Shown here piece by piece: positions 50,671 through 58,854 of a stretch of DNA of 64,000 bases. Source of the stretch: CBDHGY01 sp965263325 (GTDB taxonomy: Bacteria > Pseudomonadota > Alphaproteobacteria > Caulobacterales > Hyphomonadaceae); assembly GCA_965263325.1 (NCBI GenBank), contig CBDHGY010000002.1, positions 3,038,001 to 3,102,000 on the forward strand, written 5' to 3'. The notes under the pieces were generated by a model, which saw only the letters and a list, made by a program, of their open reading frames with translations, did no database searches and was not told the origin of the DNA. The translations under genes were made by a program, and so were the position numbers. Positions within the stretch are counted from its first letter, which is position 1. Every line of letters begins with the position of its first letter.

Positions 50671-51249
50671 ATGACGCGTACTGACGGAGACGATGCGATA
50701 GAGATACGCATTTTTGACGCGGCGCTGAATTTGTTCGCTCACAACAGCTATCATGCCGTCTCGGTTCCAAAAATTGCCGATGCCGCGGGCGTTGGTGTCG
50801 GGTCGATTTACAGGCTTGCAGAGTCAAAGGCCATCCTGGCTGAGCGCTTATATGAGCAGGTCTTGGAGGGACTGGTCACAGAACTAAACGCCCCTTTGGA
50901 CAGTGATGCGGAATTGTCCCGGGAGAAGTACTTCTGGGCTTATTGGAACCGTTTAACAGAGTGGGTAAGCGACTCGCCTGAGCACTTGCGATTTATTCTT
51001 CTTTACAGCTTTGCTGGACCCTTGCGAGGAATCGGAAAGTTGGATGATGCCGATTCATTCCGACTAATTCGGGATGCCGCGGTTGAAAATGGCTGGCTGT
51101 TTACAAATGAGCCAAAGGTGCTTTCTGCTCTGATAGGGGGTGCGCTAGCGGTTCTAATCCTTGATTTAGAACAAGGGCAAACGCCGAGTAAGCACCATCT
51201 GTCTCTAATTGGTGAAGCCGTTCTGCGCGCACTTGCGCCAAGCGATTAG
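50671..51249 (+). CDS. TetR/AcrR family regulator
   Basis: 192 residues from the ATG at 50671, which has AGAGAGG eight bases upstream; a TTG 90 bp earlier would add 30 atypical residues. N-terminal HTH: IRIFDAALNLFAHNSYHAVSVPKIADAAGVGVGSIYRLAESKAILAERLYEQVL, with the recognition helix in VGVGSIYRL. The C-terminal ligand-binding part is helical and unrecognised. It sits upstream of the molybdenum hydroxylase genes, with palindromes before both its own gene and the hydroxylase operon, so control of that operon is likely but inferred. Confidence 0.88.
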   Translation: MTRTDGDDAIEIRIFDAALNLFAHNSYHAVSVPKIADAAGVGVGSIYRLAESKAILAERLYEQVLEGLVTELNAPLDSDAELSREKYFWAYWNRLTEWVSDSPEHLRFILLYSFAGPLRGIGKLDDADSFRLIRDAAVENGWLFTNEPKVLSALIGGALAVLILDLEQGQTPSKHHLSLIGEAVLRALAPSD

Positions 51250-51300
51250 CAGCGCCTCAAGACTACAAACAACTTGCCTTCAAATGCATTCAATATAGAG

Positions 51301-51322
51301 TGAATAGTATCGCAACTATTCA
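51301..51322. promoter_or_regulatory. 22-bp palindrome upstream of the molybdenum hydroxylase genes (candidate operator)
   Basis: TGAATAGT (51301-51308) and ACTATTCA (51315-51322) are exact reverse complements with a 6-bp spacer, 30 bp before the small-subunit ATG. The size and position fit a TetR-family operator, and a TetR gene lies directly upstream. A looser palindrome, ACTGAA-N11-TTCAGT (50477-50499), precedes the TetR gene itself. Confidence 0.6.
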
Positions 51323-51352
51323 ATGGCCAGACTAGTTTGCTGGGAGGCACTC

Positions 51353-51871
51353 ATGACGACGCTCAATATCAATGGACAATTACAGGAAGTGGACGCTGAT
51401 CCTAATATGCCGCTTTTGTGGGTGATCCGCGAAAAACTGAAATTGACCGGAACGAAATTTGGCTGCGGTATTGCCCAGTGCGGTGCTTGCACTGTTCATG
51501 TTGATGGCCAGCCCGTGCGGTCGTGCTCTTTTCCCGTGTCGCTCGCCGAAGGAGCCGAGATCACAACAATCGAAGCCATTGCGCCAGGCGAGGGCGCTTT
51601 ACACGCTGTTCAGCAGGCCTGGATAGATCACCAGGTTCCACAATGCGGGTATTGTCAGTCGGGTCAAATAATGTCGGCGGTCGCTCTGCTTCGTGACATA
51701 CCAAACCCAAGCGATGGAGATATCGACAACGCTATGCGCGGCAATATTTGTCGCTGCGGCGCATACGGACGTATTCGTGACGCTGTCAAATCTGCAGCAA
51801 GCGCAATGCCGCGACCGATAACCGAGCCAGAGGTTAGTGCTCCAGACGCGGAGGGCTCTGACAATGGGTAA
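51353..51871 (+). CDS. iorA: 2Fe-2S subunit of a xanthine dehydrogenase-family hydroxylase
   Basis: 172 residues from the ATG at 51353 (GGGAGG six bases upstream). The plant-type ferredoxin domain has GTKFGCGIAQCGACTVHVDG and RSCSF (first 2Fe-2S), the helical domain has VPQCGYCQSGQIM and NICRCGAYGRI (second 2Fe-2S). Length and sequence fit the small subunit of isoquinoline 1-oxidoreductase and related aldehyde oxidases. It passes electrons from the molybdenum subunit to an external acceptor; no FAD subunit gene is present. It overlaps the large subunit by 8 bp. Confidence 0.9.
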   Translation: MTTLNINGQLQEVDADPNMPLLWVIREKLKLTGTKFGCGIAQCGACTVHVDGQPVRSCSFPVSLAEGAEITTIEAIAPGEGALHAVQQAWIDHQVPQCGYCQSGQIMSAVALLRDIPNPSDGDIDNAMRGNICRCGAYGRIRDAVKSAASAMPRPITEPEVSAPDAEGSDNG

Positions 51872-54071
51872 GTGGACACGAAGAGGATTTATCGGTGCTG
51901 GCGTTGCAACAGGCGGCGTTCTGGTCGTTGGGGTTGCTATTCGAGAAGGCCACAGAGCTCCAAAACTCGCCGGAATGATGACGGAAGAGGGCGAAAGCCT
52001 CATCAATGTCTGGGTGAAGTTGGATCAGAATAATATCGTAACAGCAATCGTTCCTCACTCAGAAATGGGGCAAGGTGTGTTCACTTCGATGACGCAGATG
52101 CTTGCCGATGAAATGGATGCGGATTGGGAAAAGGTTCGCTTTGAGCAGGCTCCTGCGCACGAGGAGTATGCAAACTACCCGCTTGGCCGTGAATATATTA
52201 TGGGCGAGACCAAGGTTCCGGGCTTCGTTCAAGACACATTGAACGGCAGCTTTCTATACATTGCCAAAGGTATGTCGCTTCAAATTACTGGCGGCTCGAC
52301 GGCTGTTCGCTTTACGGGTCAGGGCGGCATGCGAGTTGCCGGAGCTGCAGCCAGAGAAATGCTTGTGAAGGCAGCGTCAAAGGAATGGGACGTGCCGACT
52401 GAGGAGCTGCGAACTGAAAATTCGTTTATCTACCATGACGCCACTGAAAAAATAGCTCCGTACTCGGAGTTTGCAGTCCAGGCCGCAAAGTATTCTCCAC
52501 CGACCAGGCCCAAGCTAAAAGATCTGAAGGACTTCAAGCTTATGGGCACATCCGTGCCGCGCGTCGACATACCGTCCAAGGTGGATGGAACGGCAGAGTT
52601 CGGTATTGATGTAGACTTGCCGGAAATGAAATATGCCGCTGTCATGGGGCCGCTCGTGCACGGTGCCACGATTGAGGGTGTTGATGATGTCGATGCGGCT
52701 TCAATGCCAGGTGTGGTGAAAGTTCTAAACGAAGGCGATTTCGTTGCGGTTGTTGCAGACAGTTATTGGCATGCTCAGCAGGCGGTAAACGCGCTAGAAG
52801 TAAGCTGGACCAAAACGGGCCGCGAAAATCTAAACCAGGATGATATCTTTAGCCAATTCCGAAATGACATGGTCGGCGCTGTCGAAAACGGAAAAGAAGT
52901 CACAGATTTCAAGAAGGGTAATGCCCGCAAAGCAACTGAGGGTGCCGCGCGAACATACGAAGCAGAGTATCAGGTGCCGTATCTTGCTCACGCATGTATG
53001 GAGCCGATCAATGCCACAGCGCATGTGACGGGTGACAAAGCGGACATCTGGATCGGTCACCAGAACCCTCTATCAGTGCGCGATGAGATTGCTGGTTACC
53101 TCGATCTGAAAAAGAAAGACGTGACAGTGCATAACCGTATTCTGGGTGGCGGATTTGGTCGCAGATCAGAAGCGGATTATCCTCTGATGGCGGTTCGGAT
53201 CGCTAAGCATTTTGATCATCCAGTGAAAATGATCTGGTCACGCGAGGAAACAACGCAGCAAGATTTCTATCGACCAGCGACGCTAGGCAAAGCGATCGCC
53301 GGGCTCGGCGAGGACGGCAAGCCGGTCAGTTGGGACTATCAGTTTGTCCACAAACACGATCCACCGGAAGCGACAGAGATTCCCTATGCGATCGAAAACC
53401 AGTTCGTGCACTATGCCAAAACCGAAAATCCCATTCGCTTCGGCCCTTGGCGATCGGTAGATCACACCCAGCACGGGTTCTTTGTCGAGAGCTTTATTGA
53501 TGAGCTCGCCCATGAAGCTGGCGCAGATCCGCTTGAGTATCGCCGGGCGCTTTTGGCCGACAAGCCGCGCCATATCGCTGTGCTTGATAAAGTCGCGGAG
53601 ATGGCAAACTGGAAAAATGGCAGCCATGACGGTCTCGGGCTTGGCATCGCGATTACGGAAAGCTTCGGCACGATCTGCGCACAGATCGCTCAAGTCGACA
53701 TAACCGGGGATATGCCGCGGGTTACGGATGTTTGGGCGGTTGCGGATGCAGGCTTTGTCGTCAATCCGGATGGCTTCATCGCGCAAATCGAAAGCGGTAT
53801 CATCTATGGATTGACGGCGGCGCTCTATGGTAACATCACGGTTGAAAATGGAGCCATCGCCCAATCGAATTTCCATGACTATGAAATCGTTCGGATGGAT
53901 GACGCGCCTCGAATTGACGTAGCCTATATTGACAGCGGCGCGAAAGTTGGCGGCGGCGGCGAGCCAGGTACACCGCCAATCGCACCAGCGGTTGCGAATG
54001 CGATCTTCAATGCCAGCGGTAAGCGCGTGCGCGCGCTGCCGATCGTCAATCCCGATGGCGGGTTTACTTAG
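51864..54071 (+). CDS. iorB: Molybdenum-binding large subunit, isoquinoline 1-oxidoreductase type, Tat-exported
   Basis: 735 residues from the ATG at 51864 (GGAGGG upstream). The N-terminus is a twin-arginine signal: WTRRGFIGAGVATGGVLVVG. The hydroxylase part is seen in ATAIVPHSEMGQG-like TAIVPHSEMGQGVFTSM, GGSTAVR, VHNRILGGGFGRRSEADYPL and the C-terminal GGGGEPGTPPIAPAVANAIFNASGKR with the general-base glutamate. The enzyme hydroxylates an aldehyde or N-heterocycle; substrate is unknown. As there is no FAD subunit, a cytochrome c is a likely acceptor in the periplasm. Operon with the 2Fe-2S subunit, controlled probably by the upstream TetR protein. Confidence 0.92.
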   Translation: MGKWTRRGFIGAGVATGGVLVVGVAIREGHRAPKLAGMMTEEGESLINVWVKLDQNNIVTAIVPHSEMGQGVFTSMTQMLADEMDADWEKVRFEQAPAHEEYANYPLGREYIMGETKVPGFVQDTLNGSFLYIAKGMSLQITGGSTAVRFTGQGGMRVAGAAAREMLVKAASKEWDVPTEELRTENSFIYHDATEKIAPYSEFAVQAAKYSPPTRPKLKDLKDFKLMGTSVPRVDIPSKVDGTAEFGIDVDLPEMKYAAVMGPLVHGATIEGVDDVDAASMPGVVKVLNEGDFVAVVADSYWHAQQAVNALEVSWTKTGRENLNQDDIFSQFRNDMVGAVENGKEVTDFKKGNARKATEGAARTYEAEYQVPYLAHACMEPINATAHVTGDKADIWIGHQNPLSVRDEIAGYLDLKKKDVTVHNRILGGGFGRRSEADYPLMAVRIAKHFDHPVKMIWSREETTQQDFYRPATLGKAIAGLGEDGKPVSWDYQFVHKHDPPEATEIPYAIENQFVHYAKTENPIRFGPWRSVDHTQHGFFVESFIDELAHEAGADPLEYRRALLADKPRHIAVLDKVAEMANWKNGSHDGLGLGIAITESFGTICAQIAQVDITGDMPRVTDVWAVADAGFVVNPDGFIAQIESGIIYGLTAALYGNITVENGAIAQSNFHDYEIVRMDDAPRIDVAYIDSGAKVGGGGEPGTPPIAPAVANAIFNASGKRVRALPIVNPDGGFT

Positions 54072-54074
54072 GGC

Positions 54075-55598
54075 CTAAAGCGTCTCCAGAAACTCTTTGG
54101 CGCTGGCGAGGTAGTCAGCGCGCTTCTCGGAATCCATCCTGTTCCAGGTGGCATACATCTGGCGCATGCGTGCGTTTGATTTGAGCAGTGGCTCGTTGCG
54201 AACGAGGAAGTCCCAGTAAAGCGCGTTGAACGGGCAGGCGCCTTCACCGGTCTTTTTCTTCACATCGAAGCGGCAGTGCTTGCAGTGGTTCGACATACGA
54301 TTGATGTAGGCGCCGCTCGACGCATACGGTTTTGAGGCGAGCACGCCGCCGTCGCCAAATTGGCTCATGCCGAGCGTATTGGGAAGCTCGACCCATTCAT
54401 AAGCGTCTGCATAGACAGCAAGATACCATTCATGCACTTCATGCGGGTTGACACCCGCGAGCATCGCGAAATTTCCGTCACCATGAGGCGCTGAATATGA
54501 TGGGCATAAGCTTCCTCTTTGGTCTGAGTAATTGCCGCGCGAAGACACGCCATGTCTGTTTCGCCGGTCCAGTAAAATTTCGGCAATGATCGTGTCGCGC
54601 CAAGCGCATTCTCATCCCGGTAACCTGGCATTTTTAACCAGTAGATCCCTCGGACGTATTCGCGCCAGCCTATAATCTGGCGAATAAATCCTTCTGCTGC
54701 ATTCAGTGGCGCGTGGCCGTCTCTATGGGCCGTTTCCACCCGGCGACACGCCTCTAAGGGATCAAGCAACCCTGAATTGAGGTAAAGTGATAATACTGAG
54801 TGATATAGAAATTTCTCGCCCTCAAGCATGGCGTCCTGATAATCGCCGAAGCTTGGAAGTGCATACTCGATAAAGTGCTCGAGAGCGTTTTCAGCGTCCA
54901 ACGACGTAACGCCAAACCAGAAGGGGGTCAGGTCTCCGAAGTGATCGCTAAATTCAGATGCAACAAGCTCGATTACATCCGCTGTTATCCTGTTTGGTGG
55001 AACCTGAAAGGGTCGCGGAATAAACAAATCTGCTTTTGCTGGCTTACGATTGTCCTCATCATAATTCCATTTGCCACCCTCGGGTTGATCGCCGTCCATA
55101 AGAAGACCGGTGGACTTGCGCATCTCACGGTAAAAATACTCCATGCGCAATTGCTTTCGGCCAGTTGCCCATGCCTGAAATTGATCGTGAGAGCAGATGA
55201 AGCGGTCATCTTCGCGAATTTCTACGGGCCTTTTGAATGTCTTCGTCGCAGCCAGTCATGTCCTGCCTGAGGCGCCATTCGCCAGGCTCGGTCGCAACTA
55301 TTTTCTCAGGAGAGTAAGTGTGAACGGCACGCTCGATTTCACCGCTTATGCTGCCAGAATTTTCTGGATCATCGTAGCGCGTGTATTCGACCTGCCAGCC
55401 GTTTTCCGATAGCGCCTCCGAAAAATGACGCATCGCAGAAAACAGAAACGCGATCTTCTTTTTGTGATGTTTCACATAAGTTGCTTCTTCTCGCACTTCC
55501 GCCATCACGATGCGATCCTGTTTTGGATCTGCGCCTTTAAGCGACGAGATCGCCGGTGATAGCTGGTCGCCCAGAATAAGTATTAGCTGGCGTGTCAT
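54075..55598 (-). pseudogene. Iron-sulfur cryptochrome/photolyase (PhrB-like), split by two frameshifts
   Basis: Three consecutive frames together make one protein of about 505 residues. Part 1 (55598-~55230): MTRQLILILGDQLSPAISSLKG to the MTGCDED region. Part 2 (~55235-54510): VEIREDDRFICSHDQF, QLRMEYFYREMRKSTGLLMDG, GFIRQIIGWREYVRGIYW, up to HHIQRLMVT. Part 3 (~54510-54075): GNFAMLAGVNPHEVHEWYLAVYADAYEWVE to FLETL. The first shift needs one base removed, the second one base added (a GG that should be GGG), so they cancel. The four Fe-S cysteines (MACLR, NHCKHC, GACPF) are intact. The family binds FAD, a ribolumazine and a 4Fe-4S cluster and repairs (6-4) lesions. Recent loss or sequence errors are both possible. 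Confidence 0.88.
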
Positions 55599-55732
55599 CT
55601 GCGCTTCCGGCAGGTGTTTGAACAATACTTCACGTCATTCCAAACATCGGCCCATTTCTTGCGCCAGACGAAAGGCCGCCCGCACGCGCTGCAGGTTTTC
55701 GTTGGTAGGTCACGTTTTTTTCTTTGCGCCAT
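55595..55732 (-). CDS. DUF2256 zinc-ribbon-like protein, 45 residues
   Basis: A 45-residue protein: MAQRKKRDLPTKTC then ACGRPFVWRKKWADVWNDVKYCSNTCRKRR, which is the DUF2256 pattern. Four cysteines in CSAC and CSNTC are expected to bind zinc. Its stop overlaps the start of the photolyase-like gene by 4 bp (ATGA). I recall DUF2256 as a habitual neighbour of Fe-S cryptochrome/photolyase genes, so the pair is likely functional together, though the role of DUF2256 is unknown. Confidence 0.9.
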   Translation of the reverse strand: MAQRKKRDLPTKTCSACGRPFVWRKKWADVWNDVKYCSNTCRKRR

Positions 55733-55768
55733 AGTTTGGGAATTAGATGGGCGAGAGGGATTTTCCAG

Positions 55769-56797
55769 TCAGACCAGCGGCGTGGCCGGCGGCATTTTCG
55801 CACGTCCACCAAGTGTTAGTGTCGATGCCCATTGCAGGGTCACAGATAAGGCCTCTCCGTGAAGTGCCTCAATTTCGGCAGCATCTTCAGCTCTTGCGTC
55901 ACCGCTATAGGCCTCGTGATCGAATTTTGAGTTTCGTGAGAAAATATCGCTGACTGCTTGGGTTTCGATCAACCCTTCCGGCCAGCCCATCGCAAAGTGC
56001 TGCACGGTCGCGGTTAGAAATTTTTTGGGATCAGAAGGAAAAGTATTGCCATCAAAAGCCCGAACTTGCGGTCCAAATTTATCGCCGAGACTTGTTAAAA
56101 ATTCCATTTGGTGTTGCTGAACAAGCGAAGCGATCTGAAGGTCGGTGAATGTGAGCGCCTGTCGCTGAGGAATTTTCCCAAGTGGCGCGGGATCAAGCGC
56201 AAAAATATTATAGAGCGTACGCATGAAGGCTTTGCAGGCCTCTCCCTTTTTCAGCACAGAGATAAGAAAATCCTTCAGTTCGCTCACCATGAACAAAGCG
56301 TTATGACCGCGAATGAGAGCGTCGGCGGCGATCGGGTTTGCAGGGTTCGTCGGTTTTATAATGATGGTCTCGCCGGGTTCAAACCGCCGAGCGAGAAGTG
56401 TAAAGATGCTGTCTGTCAACTTTTCCAAATCAGGGGCGGACATGCCATTTTGATGAGCCATTCGCCGCGCGTTTGCGAGGTCCATCAGTATCCCTGGTTC
56501 TTTTAAAGAAAGCGAACGGTCTGGAATGTCGAGCGCGCGCGCCATGAGTGTCGAGCAACAAAACGCTGTATGGAAGACCCAACGCGGAGGCTCTAGTGCT
56601 GGCGGCGTCATAGTCAGAACATCGTTGAGAGATAGGCTGGCAGTTTCGGTTTGCTGGCGACTGAACCGATCATCAAGAAACGGCGCCGCCGATAACGCCG
56701 CTCTATTTGTATGAACAAACACGATTGTTTTGGTTCCCACATCCAGCTTGACAGGAAACCAATGGGGATCGCCTAGAATACGTGCAGAATTGGTCAT
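55769..56797 (-). CDS. Hypothetical protein, possible sulfotransferase-like P-loop protein
   Basis: 342 residues from the ATG at 56797, which overlaps the ubiA stop by 4 bp. The segment WVFHTAFCCSTLMARALD (about 85-102) resembles the phosphosulfate-binding loop of sulfotransferase-like proteins, and IIIKPTNPAN is a conserved-looking strand. I do not recognise the family with certainty. No signal peptide. Translational coupling to ubiA suggests expression with it but not a shared pathway. Confidence 0.55.
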   Translation of the reverse strand: MTNSARILGDPHWFPVKLDVGTKTIVFVHTNRAALSAAPFLDDRFSRQQTETASLSLNDVLTMTPPALEPPRWVFHTAFCCSTLMARALDIPDRSLSLKEPGILMDLANARRMAHQNGMSAPDLEKLTDSIFTLLARRFEPGETIIIKPTNPANPIAADALIRGHNALFMVSELKDFLISVLKKGEACKAFMRTLYNIFALDPAPLGKIPQRQALTFTDLQIASLVQQHQMEFLTSLGDKFGPQVRAFDGNTFPSDPKKFLTATVQHFAMGWPEGLIETQAVSDIFSRNSKFDHEAYSGDARAEDAAEIEALHGEALSVTLQWASTLTLGGRAKMPPATPLV

Positions 56798-58002
56798 TTG
56801 CCGCTGTTCAAAACCCAATCGGGAAGAGCTTCTCTTAATTGCTCTGCTGGAGTAATCTGCGTTTCTGCATTTTGTGGGTCTTCTTCACCGCTATTTATTC
56901 CGAGTATGCGAGCGATATCTGGAAAACCGCCCCGGGATTCTGGTTGGGCGAGGTACTGCCAACCGGCTGTATTATCGACCGCAGCATCAGTTGTGATCTG
57001 AGCTGGTTCAGGCGTAGGTTCATTTGGGGCAGGGCGTCGATCACCGCCGATGATCGCGGCAAACGCAAGACCAGCCAGCAAGATAAACCCCGCTGTCACG
57101 TTTGACTTAAAGACAGTCAATGCTTGCTCGTTCTTGCTCTTGCTGAGGCGCAAGGCTTGCCAAACACCATGTCCCAGAAAGGCCATCATAGTCAGGGATC
57201 CAATCCGTCCAGCCCCGACAATCCATGTCGCAAAGCCAGCGATCGCTGCTGCGATTACGTAAAAGCTAAATGCCCCCAGCACTGCCTTATCGCCAAACAA
57301 GCGGGCGGTTGATTTTACCCCGACGAGTTCGTCGTCTTCGACGTCTTGAAGCGCATAAATCGTATCGTAGGCGATGGTCCAGGCAATCAAGGCAAACCAA
57401 AGAAAAATGGTCGAAAAGCTGATATGAGCCGCGGTCGCCGCCGCAACGAGCACCCCCCAATTAAAAGTCATTCCGAGCCATGCCTGAGGCCACCAAGTGT
57501 AGCGTTTCATAAACGGATAAGCGGCAACCAGCGGGATTGATAAGAGCGCAACATATTTTGCGTCTCGTGGAAGGCATAGCCATACGAGAAAGCCGATGAA
57601 CAGCTGCACGGAGAGCCAGATGTAAGCTTCCTGGGTGCTCACCTGTCCGGATGGGAGCGGTCGGGCGGCGGTGCGCTCAACACCTGCATCGAGATCTTGA
57701 TCCGCGATGTCGTTCCATGTGCAGCCGGCACCGCGCATCGCCACTGCGCCGATGAAAAATAGAATTGCCCACCACAGATCGATCCAGTGCCAACCCATAC
57801 CAATTCTCGTAAAGGCGAGGCCGATCCAGCACGGAAGAACGAGCAGCCATATGCCGACTGGACGGTCCCAGCGTGCGAGAGACGCATAAGGACGCAGCGA
57901 CTCAGGCAGACCAGATAGCCATTCTGGCATAGCGCTGTCTGGCGTCGGTTCTAAATGAGGCCCGCCTTCAACGGTAACAGTCGGTGTTTCTGAATCACTC
58001 AT
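56794..58002 (-). CDS. ubiA: 4-hydroxybenzoate polyprenyltransferase with C-terminal extension
   Basis: Attaches the polyprenyl chain to 4-hydroxybenzoate in ubiquinone synthesis; inner membrane. 402 residues, compared with about 290-320 in most UbiA proteins. Core: seven to nine helices with the two aspartate motifs NDIADQDLDAG (97-107) and DVEDDELVGVKS. There is an N-terminal soluble leader of ~40 residues and a C-terminal tail of ~80 residues (from about 322) rich in Pro, Glu and Asp that has no family counterpart I know. Divergent from rsmE by 45 bp. Confidence 0.93.
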   Translation of the reverse strand: MSDSETPTVTVEGGPHLEPTPDSAMPEWLSGLPESLRPYASLARWDRPVGIWLLVLPCWIGLAFTRIGMGWHWIDLWWAILFFIGAVAMRGAGCTWNDIADQDLDAGVERTAARPLPSGQVSTQEAYIWLSVQLFIGFLVWLCLPRDAKYVALLSIPLVAAYPFMKRYTWWPQAWLGMTFNWGVLVAAATAAHISFSTIFLWFALIAWTIAYDTIYALQDVEDDELVGVKSTARLFGDKAVLGAFSFYVIAAAIAGFATWIVGAGRIGSLTMMAFLGHGVWQALRLSKSKNEQALTVFKSNVTAGFILLAGLAFAAIIGGDRRPAPNEPTPEPAQITTDAAVDNTAGWQYLAQPESRGGFPDIARILGINSGEEDPQNAETQITPAEQLREALPDWVLNSGK

Positions 58003-58047
58003 AAAGTCTCTCTAGCACTTGTGATTTAAGAGCGCTATGACGCGCCG

Positions 58048-58815
58048 ATGCGTTCTACACCTCGCCTATTCGTTGAAGCTGATTTATCCGAAAACGCAGC
58101 GATTTCGCTGCCAGAGGCTCAATCTCGCTACTTAACTCGCGTAATGCGGCTTACGGAGGGAGCACGTGTTAGCGTTTTTAACGGCCGCGATGGAGAGTGG
58201 CAGTGCGAGATTGTTCAGGCCGATCGAAACAGGACTGTGCTACAACTTCTCGAACAAAGCCGGGAGCAGGTCTCTGGAAGCGATCTGTGGCTTCTCTTTG
58301 CGCCTTTAAAGGTTAAGTCCCGAACCAGCTTTGTTGTGGAAAAAGCGGTTGAACTCGGGGCCGCTCAGCTCTCTCCAGTGATCACAGAACGAACCCAAAC
58401 GGACCGCGTGAAAATCGATAAGTGGCGCGCCGTTGCAATTGAGGCAGCCGAGCAGACCGAACGTCTCGACGTTCCTGAAATAAAAGAACCTGCAAAACTT
58501 AGAGACTTGCTAGACGACTGGGATATAGCGCGCCAAATCATTTATGCCGACGAATCTGGCGATGATGAAACACGCCCTTGGGGAGGCATGCCGGGGCGCG
58601 GAGCGCCGATCACAGACGTATTGCGCACCAGCGGTCAGGAGAAAGCGGCCATATTAACCGGTCCAGAAGGTGGGTTTTCCCTTGAGGAAAGAGCCATGCT
58701 ACGCTCACTCAGTTTTGTTATTCCGGTGTCGCTCGGACCACGCATATTGCGCGGGGAAACGGCAAGTATCGCCGCGCTCACAATTTGGCAATCGGTGGTT
58801 GGCGATTGGCGCTGA
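58048..58815 (+). CDS. rsmE: 16S rRNA m3U1498 methyltransferase
   Basis: 255 residues of the SPOUT-class RsmE family. N-terminal PUA-like domain RLFVEADLSENAAISLPEAQSRYLTRVMRLTEGARVSVFNGRDGEW, then LLFAPLKVKSRTSFVVEKAVELGAAQLSPVITERTQ and the knot AILTGPEGGFSLEERAML and SLGPRILRGETASIAALTIWQ, which binds SAM. Start as given by the family N-terminus; no clear ribosome site. gshA follows at 39 bp on the same strand, as in related genomes. Confidence 0.95.
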   Translation: MRSTPRLFVEADLSENAAISLPEAQSRYLTRVMRLTEGARVSVFNGRDGEWQCEIVQADRNRTVLQLLEQSREQVSGSDLWLLFAPLKVKSRTSFVVEKAVELGAAQLSPVITERTQTDRVKIDKWRAVAIEAAEQTERLDVPEIKEPAKLRDLLDDWDIARQIIYADESGDDETRPWGGMPGRGAPITDVLRTSGQEKAAILTGPEGGFSLEERAMLRSLSFVIPVSLGPRILRGETASIAALTIWQSVVGDWR

Positions 58816-58854
58816 TGCCACTATTTAAACGATAGTGACTTCCGGAGGGGATCG

